In this document: piece by piece, positions 12,156 to 21,328 of the stretch
Numbering within the stretch: position 1 is the first letter of the stretch
Layout of the letters: every line of letters begins with the position of its first letter
Assembly (NCBI RefSeq): GCF_005887615.1
Contig: NZ_VANS01000001.1
Coordinates: 1,656,024 to 1,720,023, forward strand
DNA: 64,000 nt
Reading direction: 5' to 3'
Source: Sulfitobacter sabulilitoris
GTDB taxonomy: Bacteria; Pseudomonadota; Alphaproteobacteria; Rhodobacterales; Rhodobacteraceae
Translations under genes and position numbers: made by a program
The notes under the pieces: model-generated
What the model was told of the DNA's origin: nothing
What the model saw: the letters and a program-made list of their open reading frames with translations, nothing else
The model's database searches: none

Positions 12156-14030
12156 TTATTTCTCGGTGAATTTCAACTCGATGCGCCGGTTTTGCGCCCG
12201 CGCGGCCTCGCTGTCGCCCGGCGCCACGGGCTGGTATTGCCCAAAGCCGTTCGCGGCCAGCCGGTCGGGCGGAATACCCAAGGCACCGACCATGTATTTG
12301 ACCACCGACAAAGCCCGCGCCTGGCTGAGCTCCCAGTTGTCGGCAAATTCGCCGAATCCCGACAGCGGCACATTGTCGGTGTGCCCGTCAACACGGATCA
12401 CCCAATCGATCTCCTGCGGGATGTCGTCCACCACGCCTTGCAGGATGGCGGCCACCTTGGCGACCTCGCCGCGGCCTTCGTCGGACAGGGTGGCCTGTCC
12501 CGGCGCGAACAGCACTTCGGACGAGAACACGAAACGGTCGCCCTCTATGCGCACGCCCGGCTGCTGGCCCAAAACGTCGCGCAGACGTCCGAAAAACTCC
12601 GACCGGTAGCGCGCCAGATCCTGCGCCTCGGCCTCCAGCCGCTTGCGCTCTGCTTCCTCCAACGCCGCGCGGCGGCTTTGTTCCGCGGCGACACGCGCCA
12701 GCGCGGTGTTCAACTCGGACCCAAGCGATTGCAGTTGCACCTGTGCGGCGGCATCGCGCGCCACGGCGTCATCCAGAAGCGCCTGCAAGTCACCCAGTTG
12801 CGCGCGCAGGGCCGCAACCTGCTGGTTCAACAACTCGGTCTGGCGTTGCGCGGCGGCGCTTGTCGCCTCCTCCTCGGCCAGAGCCCGGTTCGCCTCGGCC
12901 AACAGTGCCGCGCGACGCTCGGCGGCGGTGCTGGTGTCCTCGGCCAGCGTTTCCGCGGCCAGCTTGGCGGCCAGCGCTTCGGCCAATTGTCTGCGAAGGG
13001 CCTCGCGGTCCGATTGCGCCTCGGTCCGAAGCGCGGCCAACTGCGCCTCCGCCTCGGCGAGACGCTCTGCCAAGGTGCTGTTTTCCGCGGCCGCGTCCTC
13101 CAGTGCCGTCTGGGCCTCTGCCCCGCGGGCGGCCCGCTGTTGCAGGTCCTCGACGCGCAACAACGCTTGAACCAGTTGGTCGTCCAGCGTGGTTTTCGCG
13201 GCCCGCGCCGCCGCCAGCAGGGTCAGGGTATCCTCCGCCTCCTGGCGCTGCGCCTCAAGCGCCAGTGTCATCGCCGTCAGTTCCGCATCCGCGTTCTGCA
13301 ACCGGTCGCGCAGGGCCTGCGCGGCCGCAGCCTCCGCCAGCCGCGCGGCTTCCTCCTCGCTCAGCGCGGCCTGCGCGGAATCAAGCTGTCCGGTCAGGGT
13401 ATCGACCTGCTGCTCTGCCTTGGCGTTGCGCGCCCGCAGGTCCGCAACCATCGCATCCAGCGCCTCGCGCCGCGCCGCCGCCAGGCGCGCGATTTCAGCC
13501 TGCGCATCGACCTCGCTGCGGGCCTGCGCAAGTGCGGCATTCAGTGCCTCCTGTTCGGTCAGGAGCGCGGCACGATCCGCCTCCAGCCCGGCAACACTGT
13601 CCCGTGCATCGTCACGTTCCGCCAGCAGGCTGGCCACCTGCGCCTCGAAGCTGGTGATCCGCGTCTCGGCTGCCGCCAGTGCATCCGCCTGCGAGTCGCG
13701 CTGTGCGGTCAGCGACGAAATCAGCGCCGACTGTTCGGCGATTTCATCCTGCGCGCTGTTCAGCGATGTCGTCAGCGCACCCAGACGCGCCTCAAGCTGG
13801 CGGCTGGTCCGCTCTTCCAGCCCAAGCGCTTGCGCCAGCGCCGCGACCTCCCCCGCGAGCTGGTCCAGCTCCGTCTCCTGCCCGGTGATTTGTTCGCTCA
13901 GCACGAATTGCACCACCATGAAGATCGTCAGCACGAACATCAGCACCAGCAAAAGCCCGGTCATGGCATCCACGAACCCCGGCCAGATCGAGGCCTGAAA
14001 CCGGGTTCCGGTGCGCCGCGACAGGGCCAT
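12156..14030 (-). CDS. MotB/OmpA-like membrane protein with a very long coiled coil
   Basis: 624 residues. Layout: a single membrane segment at about 18-43 that begins WPGFVDAMTGLLLVL, with an aspartate (D21) where MotB/TolR/ZorB proteins carry the proton-accepting residue. Then about 430 residues of alanine/glutamate/leucine-rich coiled coil (50-480), then an OmpA peptidoglycan-binding domain (491-624) with DGHTDNVPL, NWELSQARA and AQNRRIEL. This is the stator architecture of MotB/ZorB with an unusually long spacer. The start lies 2 bases after the upstream MotA/ExbB-like gene, so the two are one operon. Often annotated only as a peptidoglycan-binding protein; physiological role unknown. Confidence 0.8.
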   Translation of the reverse strand: MALSRRTGTRFQASIWPGFVDAMTGLLLVLMFVLTIFMVVQFVLSEQITGQETELDQLAGEVAALAQALGLEERTSRQLEARLGALTTSLNSAQDEIAEQSALISSLTAQRDSQADALAAAETRITSFEAQVASLLAERDDARDSVAGLEADRAALLTEQEALNAALAQARSEVDAQAEIARLAAARREALDAMVADLRARNAKAEQQVDTLTGQLDSAQAALSEEEAARLAEAAAAQALRDRLQNADAELTAMTLALEAQRQEAEDTLTLLAAARAAKTTLDDQLVQALLRVEDLQQRAARGAEAQTALEDAAAENSTLAERLAEAEAQLAALRTEAQSDREALRRQLAEALAAKLAAETLAEDTSTAAERRAALLAEANRALAEEEATSAAAQRQTELLNQQVAALRAQLGDLQALLDDAVARDAAAQVQLQSLGSELNTALARVAAEQSRRAALEEAERKRLEAEAQDLARYRSEFFGRLRDVLGQQPGVRIEGDRFVFSSEVLFAPGQATLSDEGRGEVAKVAAILQGVVDDIPQEIDWVIRVDGHTDNVPLSGFGEFADNWELSQARALSVVKYMVGALGIPPDRLAANGFGQYQPVAPGDSEAARAQNRRIELKFTEK

Positions 14031-14032
14031 GC

Positions 14033-15244
14033 TCAGCGCTCCCTGCCTGACAGGTCATTGGCGCTGAACGCGCGGCGATCCTGCCCGCGCGGCTGGCTGA
14101 GCGCCTTTGCCAGATTGGCGATGTCGACCCGCAGTTCGGCCATGGTTTCCTGCCGTCCGGCCGAAATTTCCTCGAGAATGCGCAACATCTGCACATCGAT
14201 GGAGCGCAGGCGCATCCGGCTTTCGGCATCCGGGCCCTCGCCTTGCCCTTGGCGCTCCAGCGCGGAGACCACGCGATCCTGACCCGCCGCCATCCGTTCC
14301 AGCGCCTTGCGAAGACCGTCGGACCCGTCATTCGGACGGTCCAGGGTATCGGTCATCCGTTCGACCGCACTTGCCAGTTTGTCCAGACGCTCGTCCACCG
14401 TGCTGCGGCTTGTCTCGTTGCGCGCGATCAAAAGCTGCAAACTCTCCATCTGCTCGGCCATATGGTCGATGACGCTCGCCAGCACCGCCTGATCGCCGCC
14501 GCCCTCCTCGCCGGTGGCAAACCCCACGCGGGTGATCGAACTCAGCCATTCTTCGAGCTCGCGGTAAAACCGGTTCTGGCCATGCCCTGCAAAAAGCTCC
14601 AGCAGGCCCACGACCAGCGATCCCGCAAGCCCCAGAAGCGACGAGGCGAAGGCCACGCCCATGCCGCCCAACTGTGCCTCCAGCCCGGTCATCAGGCGGT
14701 TGAACACGTCCACCGCGCTTTCACCATCCTGTGGGGCAAGGCTGCGGATGGTATCGACAACCGCCGGAACCGTCGTGGCCAGACCATAGAAGGTGCCAAG
14801 AAGACCCAGAAAAATCAGCATGTTGACGATATAGCGCGTGATCTCGCGCACTTCGTCGATGCGGGTCGCGACGGAATCAAGGATCGACCGGGTCGAGGTT
14901 GCGCTAACCTGCATCTGCGCACCGCGCGACCGCAGCAGGCTGGCCAGTGGCGCGAGCAGTTGCGGCGGTTTGACCGAACCGTCGATCGAGTCGGATGCAA
15001 AGCCCTCGATCCACCGGACAGAACCGATAAGCTGCGTCACCTGATAGAAACAGGCGATGACACCCAGCACGAAAACAAAGCCGATGAAGCCGTTGAGATA
15101 GGGGTTGGCCTCGAACACCGGAAGCACCCGCGGCAGGGCCACGAAGGCCCCCAGTCCGGTCAGGATCAGCACCATCACCATCAGGCTGATCTGGCGCACG
15201 GGCTGCGAAAACTGTGGTCTTGCCTTATGGTCTGGCTGCGACAT
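14033..15244 (-). CDS. MotA/TolQ/ExbB-like proton-channel protein
   Basis: 403 residues. Membrane segments at about 19-40, 50-72, 139-160 and 194-219. The third contains NMLIFLGLLGTFYGL and the fourth LGGMGVAFASSLLGLAGSL, both hallmarks of the MotA/TolQ/ExbB superfamily. About 180 cytoplasmic residues follow the last membrane segment and are predicted helical (HMAEQMESLQLLIARN, TVDERLDKLASAVERM). It is paired with the OmpA-domain partner downstream, giving a complete two-subunit ion-driven motor. No tolA, tonB, flagellar or Zorya effector gene is adjacent. Confidence 0.8.
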   Translation of the reverse strand: MSQPDHKARPQFSQPVRQISLMVMVLILTGLGAFVALPRVLPVFEANPYLNGFIGFVFVLGVIACFYQVTQLIGSVRWIEGFASDSIDGSVKPPQLLAPLASLLRSRGAQMQVSATSTRSILDSVATRIDEVREITRYIVNMLIFLGLLGTFYGLATTVPAVVDTIRSLAPQDGESAVDVFNRLMTGLEAQLGGMGVAFASSLLGLAGSLVVGLLELFAGHGQNRFYRELEEWLSSITRVGFATGEEGGGDQAVLASVIDHMAEQMESLQLLIARNETSRSTVDERLDKLASAVERMTDTLDRPNDGSDGLRKALERMAAGQDRVVSALERQGQGEGPDAESRMRLRSIDVQMLRILEEISAGRQETMAELRVDIANLAKALSQPRGQDRRAFSANDLSGRER

Positions 15245-15321
15245 GCGCCGTGCTCCTGACCTTGTTGATTGATCTGCTCAGGGCAGAGTTTACACTGATA
15301 ACCCGGTGAAACGCCAAGGGT

Positions 15322-15852
15322 TTATACCGCCAGGTCGCGCACGCGCGCGTGCAGCCATTCAAGGTCGGGATCGCGCAGGCCGATTTCAAGCAAATGGGCG
15401 ACGGTATTGTACAGATATTCCGTATTCGGCCCTCGCCCACCCACGGCGCGCGCGATGATCTGGGCCTGCTCCTCAAGCGGCAGGCCGCCGCAATACTGCA
15501 CGTGATCGGCGTCGATGACGTAGGTGACGGCCGTGACCTGACGCCCGCCCTGCAGATCGACCGGCAAGGTCTTCTCCACGTAGGCCGAGGAAATCAGTTC
15601 GCGCGCGCGCAGGTACTCCAGCGTCGCCTCTTCCTGGCCCTGTGCCACGGCCAGCGCCACGCCGGTGCAGGCGGCATGCGGTTGCGGGTCGAGCGCCAGC
15701 ACGAGGCCCGGCCGCTCTTGGGTGCCGCGATGATGGATGGAGCGCATGCAGAACGACCGCGCATAGCCCGGCAAGGTCGCCACGGCGCGCTCCGCCACCT
15801 CGAAGCCGGGGTTCCACAACAGGCTGCCATAGCCAAATACCCACATCGTCAT
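15322..15852 (-). CDS. Gamma-glutamylcyclotransferase (ChaC-like)
   Basis: 176 residues. The N-terminal VFGYGSLLWNPGFE is the glycine-rich signature of the ChaC/GGCT fold, which degrades glutathione (or gamma-glutamyl peptides) to 5-oxoproline. Further family features are RSFCMRSIHHRGT, PGLVLALDP and CGGLPLEEQA. Start at the ATG at 15852, 8 bases after AGAGGA; a second ATG at 15846 is possible. Divergent from the DUF2125 gene by 66 bases. Confidence 0.88.
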   Translation of the reverse strand: MTMWVFGYGSLLWNPGFEVAERAVATLPGYARSFCMRSIHHRGTQERPGLVLALDPQPHAACTGVALAVAQGQEEATLEYLRARELISSAYVEKTLPVDLQGGRQVTAVTYVIDADHVQYCGGLPLEEQAQIIARAVGGRGPNTEYLYNTVAHLLEIGLRDPDLEWLHARVRDLAV

Positions 15853-15918
15853 CGCATCGGTCCTCTTGCTTTGGACATCGGTAAACCTCAAAACGGAGAC
15901 AATGCAAAGGGGGTCGCG

Positions 15919-16926
15919 ATGCGGCGTGTGATCTTGGGTATGGTGCTGCTGGCGGCGGTCTGGTCGGCTTGGTGGGGCGTGGCCGCCGGCGGATTGCATC
16001 AGGGTCTGACCCGCTGGTTCGATGCACGGCGCGCCGAGGGCTGGCAGGCCGATGTCGCGAGCCTGCCGATGCACGGGTATCCTTTCACGCTTGGCGTGAC
16101 GCTGGTGCGGCCGGTCCTGGCCGACCCGGCCACCGGCGTCGCCATCGAGGCCAGCGGCCTGACGATCCGCGCGCCGGCGTACTGGCCGGGATATGTCACG
16201 CTTGAGGTCCCGGATGATCCGATCCTTCTGGCCAGCCCGCAGGGCCGCGCCAGCCTGACCCTGCAAGACGGGCGCGCGGATCTGCGTCTGCACCCCGGCA
16301 CCGCGCTGGCGCTGGACAGCATGGCCGTCACGACCGGAGCATGGTCGCTCGACGCCCATGGCGACGGCAGCGTGATGAGCGCGCAAACCCTCACGCTGGC
16401 CATGACCGAAACCGACGGCCCCGAGGCGGCCTACCGCTTTGACATCGTGGCGGAAGGGTTTCGCCCCGGTGATCTGCCCCGCGCGCGGCTGCGCGTTCCC
16501 CGCGATTGGCCGTTGCGGTTCGACAGCCTGAAGGCCCGGATGGACGCGACATTCGATCGGCGCTGGGACCGTCGCGCCATCGAGGACGCGCGCCCGCAGC
16601 CGCGCAGTCTGGACCTGAACCTGCTGGAGGCAGTCTGGGGCGATCTGCGGATCAAGGCAGCCGGCACGCTGACCATCGACGCCGAAGGCGTGCCCGATGG
16701 CACAGTGTCGGTGCAGGCCGAGAATTGGCGCGACCTGCTGGACCTGGCCGATGCCGCCGGCCTGTTGCCCGGCCCTGTCCGGTCGCAGGTCGAGCGCGCG
16801 CTTGGCACGCTGGCGGGTCTGACGGGCAACCCCGACACGCTCGATGTGCAACTGAACGTCAGGAACGGATTTGTCGCGGCGGGGTTCCTTCCGCTGGGTC
16901 CGGCGCCACGGCTGATCCTGCGTTAG
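15919..16926 (+). CDS. DUF2125 family protein, exported or membrane anchored
   Basis: 335 residues. Hydrophobic N-terminus (1-22) that is a signal peptide or anchor, then the conserved WFDARRAEGWQADVASLPMH and GYPFTLGVTL segments of DUF2125. The rest is a long beta-rich domain resembling the AsmA/DUF2125 type found in alphaproteobacterial envelopes. Function unknown. AAAGGGGG precedes the ATG. Its TAG stop overlaps the TAA stop of the extensin-like gene on the other strand (16923-16926). Confidence 0.75.
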   Translation: MRRVILGMVLLAAVWSAWWGVAAGGLHQGLTRWFDARRAEGWQADVASLPMHGYPFTLGVTLVRPVLADPATGVAIEASGLTIRAPAYWPGYVTLEVPDDPILLASPQGRASLTLQDGRADLRLHPGTALALDSMAVTTGAWSLDAHGDGSVMSAQTLTLAMTETDGPEAAYRFDIVAEGFRPGDLPRARLRVPRDWPLRFDSLKARMDATFDRRWDRRAIEDARPQPRSLDLNLLEAVWGDLRIKAAGTLTIDAEGVPDGTVSVQAENWRDLLDLADAAGLLPGPVRSQVERALGTLAGLTGNPDTLDVQLNVRNGFVAAGFLPLGPAPRLILR

Positions 16927-17726
16927 CGGCAGTAGGACCCGTTGCGATAGCGCGCGGTGTCAAAGTGGAAGTGATCGAGGTGATAGCTGTCCGCCTCTGG
17001 GCCCAGAACCGTGCCGAAGGGGCCGCAGGCGCCGCGATGCATCTGCCGCAGGGTGCGCGACGTGCCGCGCGCGGTCCAACCCTTGAGCACCGTCACGGTC
17101 GATCCATCCGCAAGCACGAAGCCCGAGATGTCGATGGCGCGCCCCTTGCCATGTTCGGAAATCCTGCCCCCGGCCTTGTTGTTGCGCGTCCGGCAGGAAT
17201 AATGCGCCGCGACCCGCAAACGGCTCAGCCCGCCGCCCTGTGATCGCAAGGCTGGCTTCGCGGTCGCCTCCAGCCAGGTTTTCAGGGCTTTCGCGGTGGT
17301 GCAATCCATCACCGACTTCTGCGTCAGACCAACCCCCGAGACGGAGCGCACGCGCACGGCCTCGTCAATGCCGCACCCGCCCAGGCGGCCCGGCACCGCG
17401 CCGACATATTCGCCCTGGATATCCGGGACACCGCAGACGGCGCCGCGCGCGCGTTCCTGCCGACGTGCGATCGCGCGCATTTCCACCGTCGGGCTGCGCA
17501 GTGCCGGTCGCAACGACACCCGCAGGCCCTGCCCCCGCTCTGCCACGGCCGCGGCCACCGCCGCCGCAACCGGGTCGCGCGCGGGACGCACGATGGCCCC
17601 CGCCGTCGTCATCATCATCGCGGTGGATCCCGCGCGGCCCACGGGGCGTTTGGATGCATCCGGCGCGGGCCCGGCCCCTGCGGCGACCCCGGCGCACAGC
17701 GCCAAAAAGATCGCCAGGCGCCTCAT
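16923..17726 (-). CDS. Extensin-like C-terminal domain protein (M15-like fold)
   Basis: 267 residues. Signal peptide 1-17. The C-terminal extensin-like domain (about 105-267) contains SEHGKGRAIDISGF and YHLDHFHFD, whose two histidines and aspartate copy the zinc site of VanY/M15 D,D-carboxypeptidases. Several cysteines (GVCGV-type, CGIDE, DCTTAKA, HYSCRTR, CGPFG) suggest disulfides. Likely a periplasmic peptidoglycan-acting protein, though activity is not established. Its ATG overlaps the tyrC stop (ATGA), so it is the distal gene of hisC-tyrC-extensin. Confidence 0.78.
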   Translation of the reverse strand: MRRLAIFLALCAGVAAGAGPAPDASKRPVGRAGSTAMMMTTAGAIVRPARDPVAAAVAAAVAERGQGLRVSLRPALRSPTVEMRAIARRQERARGAVCGVPDIQGEYVGAVPGRLGGCGIDEAVRVRSVSGVGLTQKSVMDCTTAKALKTWLEATAKPALRSQGGGLSRLRVAAHYSCRTRNNKAGGRISEHGKGRAIDISGFVLADGSTVTVLKGWTARGTSRTLRQMHRGACGPFGTVLGPEADSYHLDHFHFDTARYRNGSYCR

Positions 17727-18643
17727 GGCTTGCGCTTTCCCCGTCCGAAATCGGGTGCATCCGTATCCTGCCCCGCTTCGATGATGCCGCGCCGGATCGC
17801 GCGGGTGCGCGTGAAATAGGCGTGCAGGTGATCGCCATCGCCGGTCCGGATCGCGCGCTGCAATGCAAACAACTCTTCGGTGAAGCGCCCCAGAATCTCC
17901 AGCGTCGCTTCCTTGTTGGTCAGGAACACATCGCGCCACATCGTCGGATCGCTGGCCGCGATCCGGGTGAAATCACGAAACCCGGCGGCGGAGTACTTGA
18001 TGACTTCGCTGTCCGTCACGCGGCGCAGATCGTCGGCCACGCCCACCATCGTATAGGCGATCAGGTGCGGCGCGTGGGATGTGACGGCCAGAACCAGATC
18101 GTGATGATCGGGGTCCATTTCCTCGACATTGCTGCCAAGCCCTTCCCAGAACGCGCGCAACTGCGCCACGGCACCGCGGTCCGCGCCCTCGACAGGGACC
18201 AGCAGGCACCAGCGGTTGTCGAACAGTTCGGCAAAGCCGGAGGTCGGGCCGGAGTGTTCGGTGCCCGCCAGCGGGTGGCCGGGAATGAAATGCACGTCGC
18301 CCGGCAGATGCGGCGCCACCTGCTCGATCACGTCGCGCTTGACCGATCCCACGTCGGTGACGGTCGCGCCGGGCTTCAGCGCGCCTGCGATCTCCTCGGC
18401 CACCGCGCCCATGACGCCCACGGGCACGCACAGCACGACCAGGTCCGCGCCCTCGACGGCCTGAATGGCGGTGTCGCAAATGCGGTCGCACAGCCCGATG
18501 TCGCGCGCGGTCTGGCGCGTCGCGGCGCTGCGGGCATAGCCCGTAACCTCGCCGGCAAGGCCCGCGCGCTTGATCGCCCAGAACATCGAAGACGCAATCA
18601 GCCCGAGACCGATCAGGGCCACGCGGTCATACATCTGCGCCAT
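17723..18643 (-). CDS. tyrC: Prephenate/arogenate dehydrogenase
   Basis: 306 residues. NAD(P) Rossmann fold at the N-terminus (ALIGLGLIASSMFWAIK), then VVLCVPVG, TDVGSVKRDV, PGHPLAGTEHSGP with the catalytic-region histidines, and LAVTSHAPHLIAYTMV. Catalyses oxidative decarboxylation to tyrosine precursors. No chorismate mutase domain is attached. Start at 18643, 4 bases after the hisC stop, with AAGGAAGG upstream. The neighbourhood with hisC is common in alphaproteobacteria, where HisC-type enzymes also transaminate aromatic keto acids. Confidence 0.92.
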   Translation of the reverse strand: MAQMYDRVALIGLGLIASSMFWAIKRAGLAGEVTGYARSAATRQTARDIGLCDRICDTAIQAVEGADLVVLCVPVGVMGAVAEEIAGALKPGATVTDVGSVKRDVIEQVAPHLPGDVHFIPGHPLAGTEHSGPTSGFAELFDNRWCLLVPVEGADRGAVAQLRAFWEGLGSNVEEMDPDHHDLVLAVTSHAPHLIAYTMVGVADDLRRVTDSEVIKYSAAGFRDFTRIAASDPTMWRDVFLTNKEATLEILGRFTEELFALQRAIRTGDGDHLHAYFTRTRAIRRGIIEAGQDTDAPDFGRGKRKP

Positions 18644-18647
18644 GCCC

Positions 18648-19730
18648 TCAGCCTTCCTTGAACTGGCGCACGGCATGGACGATCCGTCGGCAAGCGCTTT
18701 CATCCCCCACGGTGATGCGCAGGCAATTGGGCAGCTTGTAGCCGGCCACCATCCGCACGATCAGACCCTGCGACTTCAGGTAGGCGTCACAGGCCTGCGC
18801 CTCGTCGGCGCTGGAGAAGCGGGCCAGCACGAAATTGGCAAGGCTGACATCCGACGGCACGCCCAACTCCGCCAGCGCATCGGCCAGCCAGCTGCGCCAG
18901 CGCGCATTCTCCGCCCGGCAGTGATCGGCATAGGCGGTATCGCGGATCGCGGCTTCCGCGGCCGCCAGCGCGGCGTTGGACAGGTTGAACGGCCCGCGCA
19001 CCCGGTTCAGGACGTCGATGACATGCGCCGGGCCATAGCCCCAACCGACGCGCAACCCGCCCAGACCGTACAGCTTGGAAAAGGTCCGTGTCATCACCAC
19101 GTTCTCTCGGCTCTCGACCAGTGCGACACCGCCGTCGTAGCCTTCGACATATTCGGCATAAGCGCCGTCGAGCACCAGAAGCGCCTGCCGGGGCAGGCCA
19201 TCGGCAAGCCGCGCCACATCCGCCGCGCCGATCATTGTGCCGGTGGGGTTGTTGGGGTTCGCGATGAACACCAGCCGCGTGGCATCGGTACAGGCGGCCA
19301 GGATCGCGTCCACGTCCGTCACACGTTCGCGTTCGCGCACCTCGACCGGTGTGGCCCCCGCCGCCAGCGCGGAGATGCGGTACATGCCAAAGCCGTGTTC
19401 GGTGTGAATGACCTCCGACCCCTCGCCCGCATAGGCCTGACACAAAAAGGCGATGACCTCGTCCGAACCGGCGCCGCAGATGATGCGATCGGCGTCGAGC
19501 CCGAGCACCTCGGCAATCGCTGTGCGCAGGGCGGAATGGTCCGACGACGGATAGCGGTGCAGGTCGTACGAGGCCCGGCGATACGCCTCGATCGCCGCCT
19601 CGCTGGGGCCAAGGGGGTTTTCATTCGAGCTGAGCTTGACGACATTGTCGAGCCCCGCGACATGGCTCGTTCCGCCCTGATAGGGCGCGATGTCCATGAT
19701 ACCGGGCTGCGGACGGATGGCTTTGGTCAT
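18648..19730 (-). CDS. hisC: Histidinol-phosphate aminotransferase
   Basis: 360 residues. Class I/II PLP aminotransferase. Seen: [38 protein letters not shown], and the PLP-lysine motif [16 protein letters not shown]. Acts in histidine synthesis and, given the tyrC partner, probably also in phenylalanine/tyrosine transamination (inference). Confidence 0.94.
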   Translation of the reverse strand: MTKAIRPQPGIMDIAPYQGGTSHVAGLDNVVKLSSNENPLGPSEAAIEAYRRASYDLHRYPSSDHSALRTAIAEVLGLDADRIICGAGSDEVIAFLCQAYAGEGSEVIHTEHGFGMYRISALAAGATPVEVRERERVTDVDAILAACTDATRLVFIANPNNPTGTMIGAADVARLADGLPRQALLVLDGAYAEYVEGYDGGVALVESRENVVMTRTFSKLYGLGGLRVGWGYGPAHVIDVLNRVRGPFNLSNAALAAAEAAIRDTAYADHCRAENARWRSWLADALAELGVPSDVSLANFVLARFSSADEAQACDAYLKSQGLIVRMVAGYKLPNCLRITVGDESACRRIVHAVRQFKEG

Positions 19731-19817
19731 GCTGTGCGAACTCCTGCTCGCGGTGTTTTAGCGGCGCAAGCGACCCTGCGCCACCATCATATTGTCACGG
19801 GCATAGTGTCACTGCCC

Positions 19818-21239
19818 TCAGCTTGCCAGCACGTTGCGAAAGAGCCACGGATCGCTTTCGTCGATATCCTCGGGGAAAAGCTCCCAGCGGTCCTGCAACG
19901 GAGTCCAGTCGGTATAATGCGCCTCTACGGGTCCAAGATAGGGGCGCTGCACCTCAAGGCACCGCGCGTGGTCCATCTCGTCCGTCTCGACGATGCCGGC
20001 TTGCGGATTTTCGAGCGCCCAGACCATTCCGGCCAGCACGGCGGATGTCACCTGCAGGCCGGTCGCGTTCTGATAGGGCGCCAGCGTCACCGCTTCTGCA
20101 TTGCTGAGCCGCGATCCATACCAGAGCGCGTTCTTCTCATGGCCGTACAACAGCACGCCCAGCTCGTCGATGCCCTCGACGATCTCGTCGGGTTCCAGGA
20201 TCTGGTGCACCGTCTGCTGGCGACCCGATCCGAACATTTCGTGCAGGCTCAGCACGGCATCGTCGCTGGGGTGGTAAGCGTAGTGGCAGGTCGGGCGGAA
20301 CTCCGGCGCCGCCGGCTCGCCTAGGGTATAATAGTCGCTGATCGACACCGCTTCGTTATGGGTCACCAGATACCCGAATTGCGGCCCCGGCGTGGGGCAC
20401 CATGTGTGCACCCGGGTGATGGCGCCCGGACGCTCCAGCCAGATCGCGGCCTGACAGCCCGTGTCATAGCCATGCGCATTTTCCGGGAACCACGTCTCAT
20501 GCGTGCCCCAGCCCAGTTCCGCCGGCTGGAACCCTTCGGAGATGAAGCCCTCTACCGACCATGTGTTCACGAAGGTCCCGCGGGGCCGCGGTATCGCGCG
20601 CGCCTGCGTGTCGCGCTCGGCGATATGCACGCCCTTGACGCCAAGACCCTGCATCAGCCTCGCCCAGCCCTGACGATCACCGGGCGCATCGGCCGGGTTG
20701 CCGGTGTCCCTCGCCAGGGTCAGGAGCGCCTCCTTGACGAACCAGCTGACCATGCCGGGGTTCGCGCCGCAGCACGACACCGCCGTGGTCGCGCCGGGGT
20801 TGGCGGCCTTGGCGTCGCGCACCTTCTGGCGCAGGGCATAGTTCGTGCGATCCGCATTGTCCGGCGTCTCGAAATAAAAGCCCGCCCAGGGTTCGACCAC
20901 CGTGTCGATATACAGGACGCCCAACTCGCGGCAGACCTGCATCATGTCGAGCGACGACGTGTCGACGCTGAGGTTCACACAGAACCCCTTGCCGTCGGGA
21001 AACAGCCGCTTGAGTTCGGACCGGTAATTGTCGCGCGTGATGGCGATGTTATCGAACCGGATGCCCTGTTGCGCCAAAAAGTCAGCGCCGGTGGGATTAG
21101 GATCGACGACGACCAGCTTGTCCGCGTCATAGTCGAAATGGCGTTGAATCAGCGGCAGGGTGCCCTTGCCAATCGAGCCAAAGCCGATGATCGCGATTGT
21201 TCCGTCGATCCGGCCATAGTTGGGGTGCGTGTCGCTCAT
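19818..21239 (-). CDS. hss: Homospermidine synthase
   Basis: 473 residues. Saccharopine-dehydrogenase-like N-terminal Rossmann domain (IAIIGFGSIGKGTLPLI) followed by the homospermidine synthase domain (SCCGANPGMVSWFVKEALL, HVCW-less YLVTHNEAVSISDYYT). Makes sym-homospermidine from putrescine in alphaproteobacteria. The ATG before SDTHPNYGRIDG has a GAGGGAG site; longer openings run into the rpsD terminator. It is preceded by that terminator, so it needs its own promoter between 21240 and 21263, or read-through. Confidence 0.93.
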   Translation of the reverse strand: MSDTHPNYGRIDGTIAIIGFGSIGKGTLPLIQRHFDYDADKLVVVDPNPTGADFLAQQGIRFDNIAITRDNYRSELKRLFPDGKGFCVNLSVDTSSLDMMQVCRELGVLYIDTVVEPWAGFYFETPDNADRTNYALRQKVRDAKAANPGATTAVSCCGANPGMVSWFVKEALLTLARDTGNPADAPGDRQGWARLMQGLGVKGVHIAERDTQARAIPRPRGTFVNTWSVEGFISEGFQPAELGWGTHETWFPENAHGYDTGCQAAIWLERPGAITRVHTWCPTPGPQFGYLVTHNEAVSISDYYTLGEPAAPEFRPTCHYAYHPSDDAVLSLHEMFGSGRQQTVHQILEPDEIVEGIDELGVLLYGHEKNALWYGSRLSNAEAVTLAPYQNATGLQVTSAVLAGMVWALENPQAGIVETDEMDHARCLEVQRPYLGPVEAHYTDWTPLQDRWELFPEDIDESDPWLFRNVLAS

Positions 21240-21262
21240 GTTCGGTTCTCCCTCGGGCGTCG

Positions 21263-21302
21263 AAAAAAGAAAGGGCCGCGCCGGTGTTGTCCAGCGCGGC
21301 CC
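21263..21302 (-). terminator. Intrinsic terminator of rpsD
   Basis: On the minus strand a 9-bp GC stem (GGGCCGCGC at 21273-21281 against GCGCGGCCC at 21294-21302, 12-base loop) followed by TTTCTTTTTT. A classic Rho-independent terminator 27 bases after the rpsD stop. Confidence 0.92.
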
Positions 21303-21328
21303 CTCAGGCATGTCAGATGCGAGGAACC

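Noticed and set aside
12192-14282. Long antisense frame across the OmpA-domain gene
   Set aside because: It exists because the coiled-coil codons (Ala, Glu, Leu) avoid stops in reverse; the real gene has clear TM and OmpA motifs.
12156-15244. Zorya anti-phage system
   Set aside because: Only the ZorA/ZorB-like motor pair is present; no helicase or nuclease gene (zorC, D or E) lies within reach, and the neighbours are core genes.
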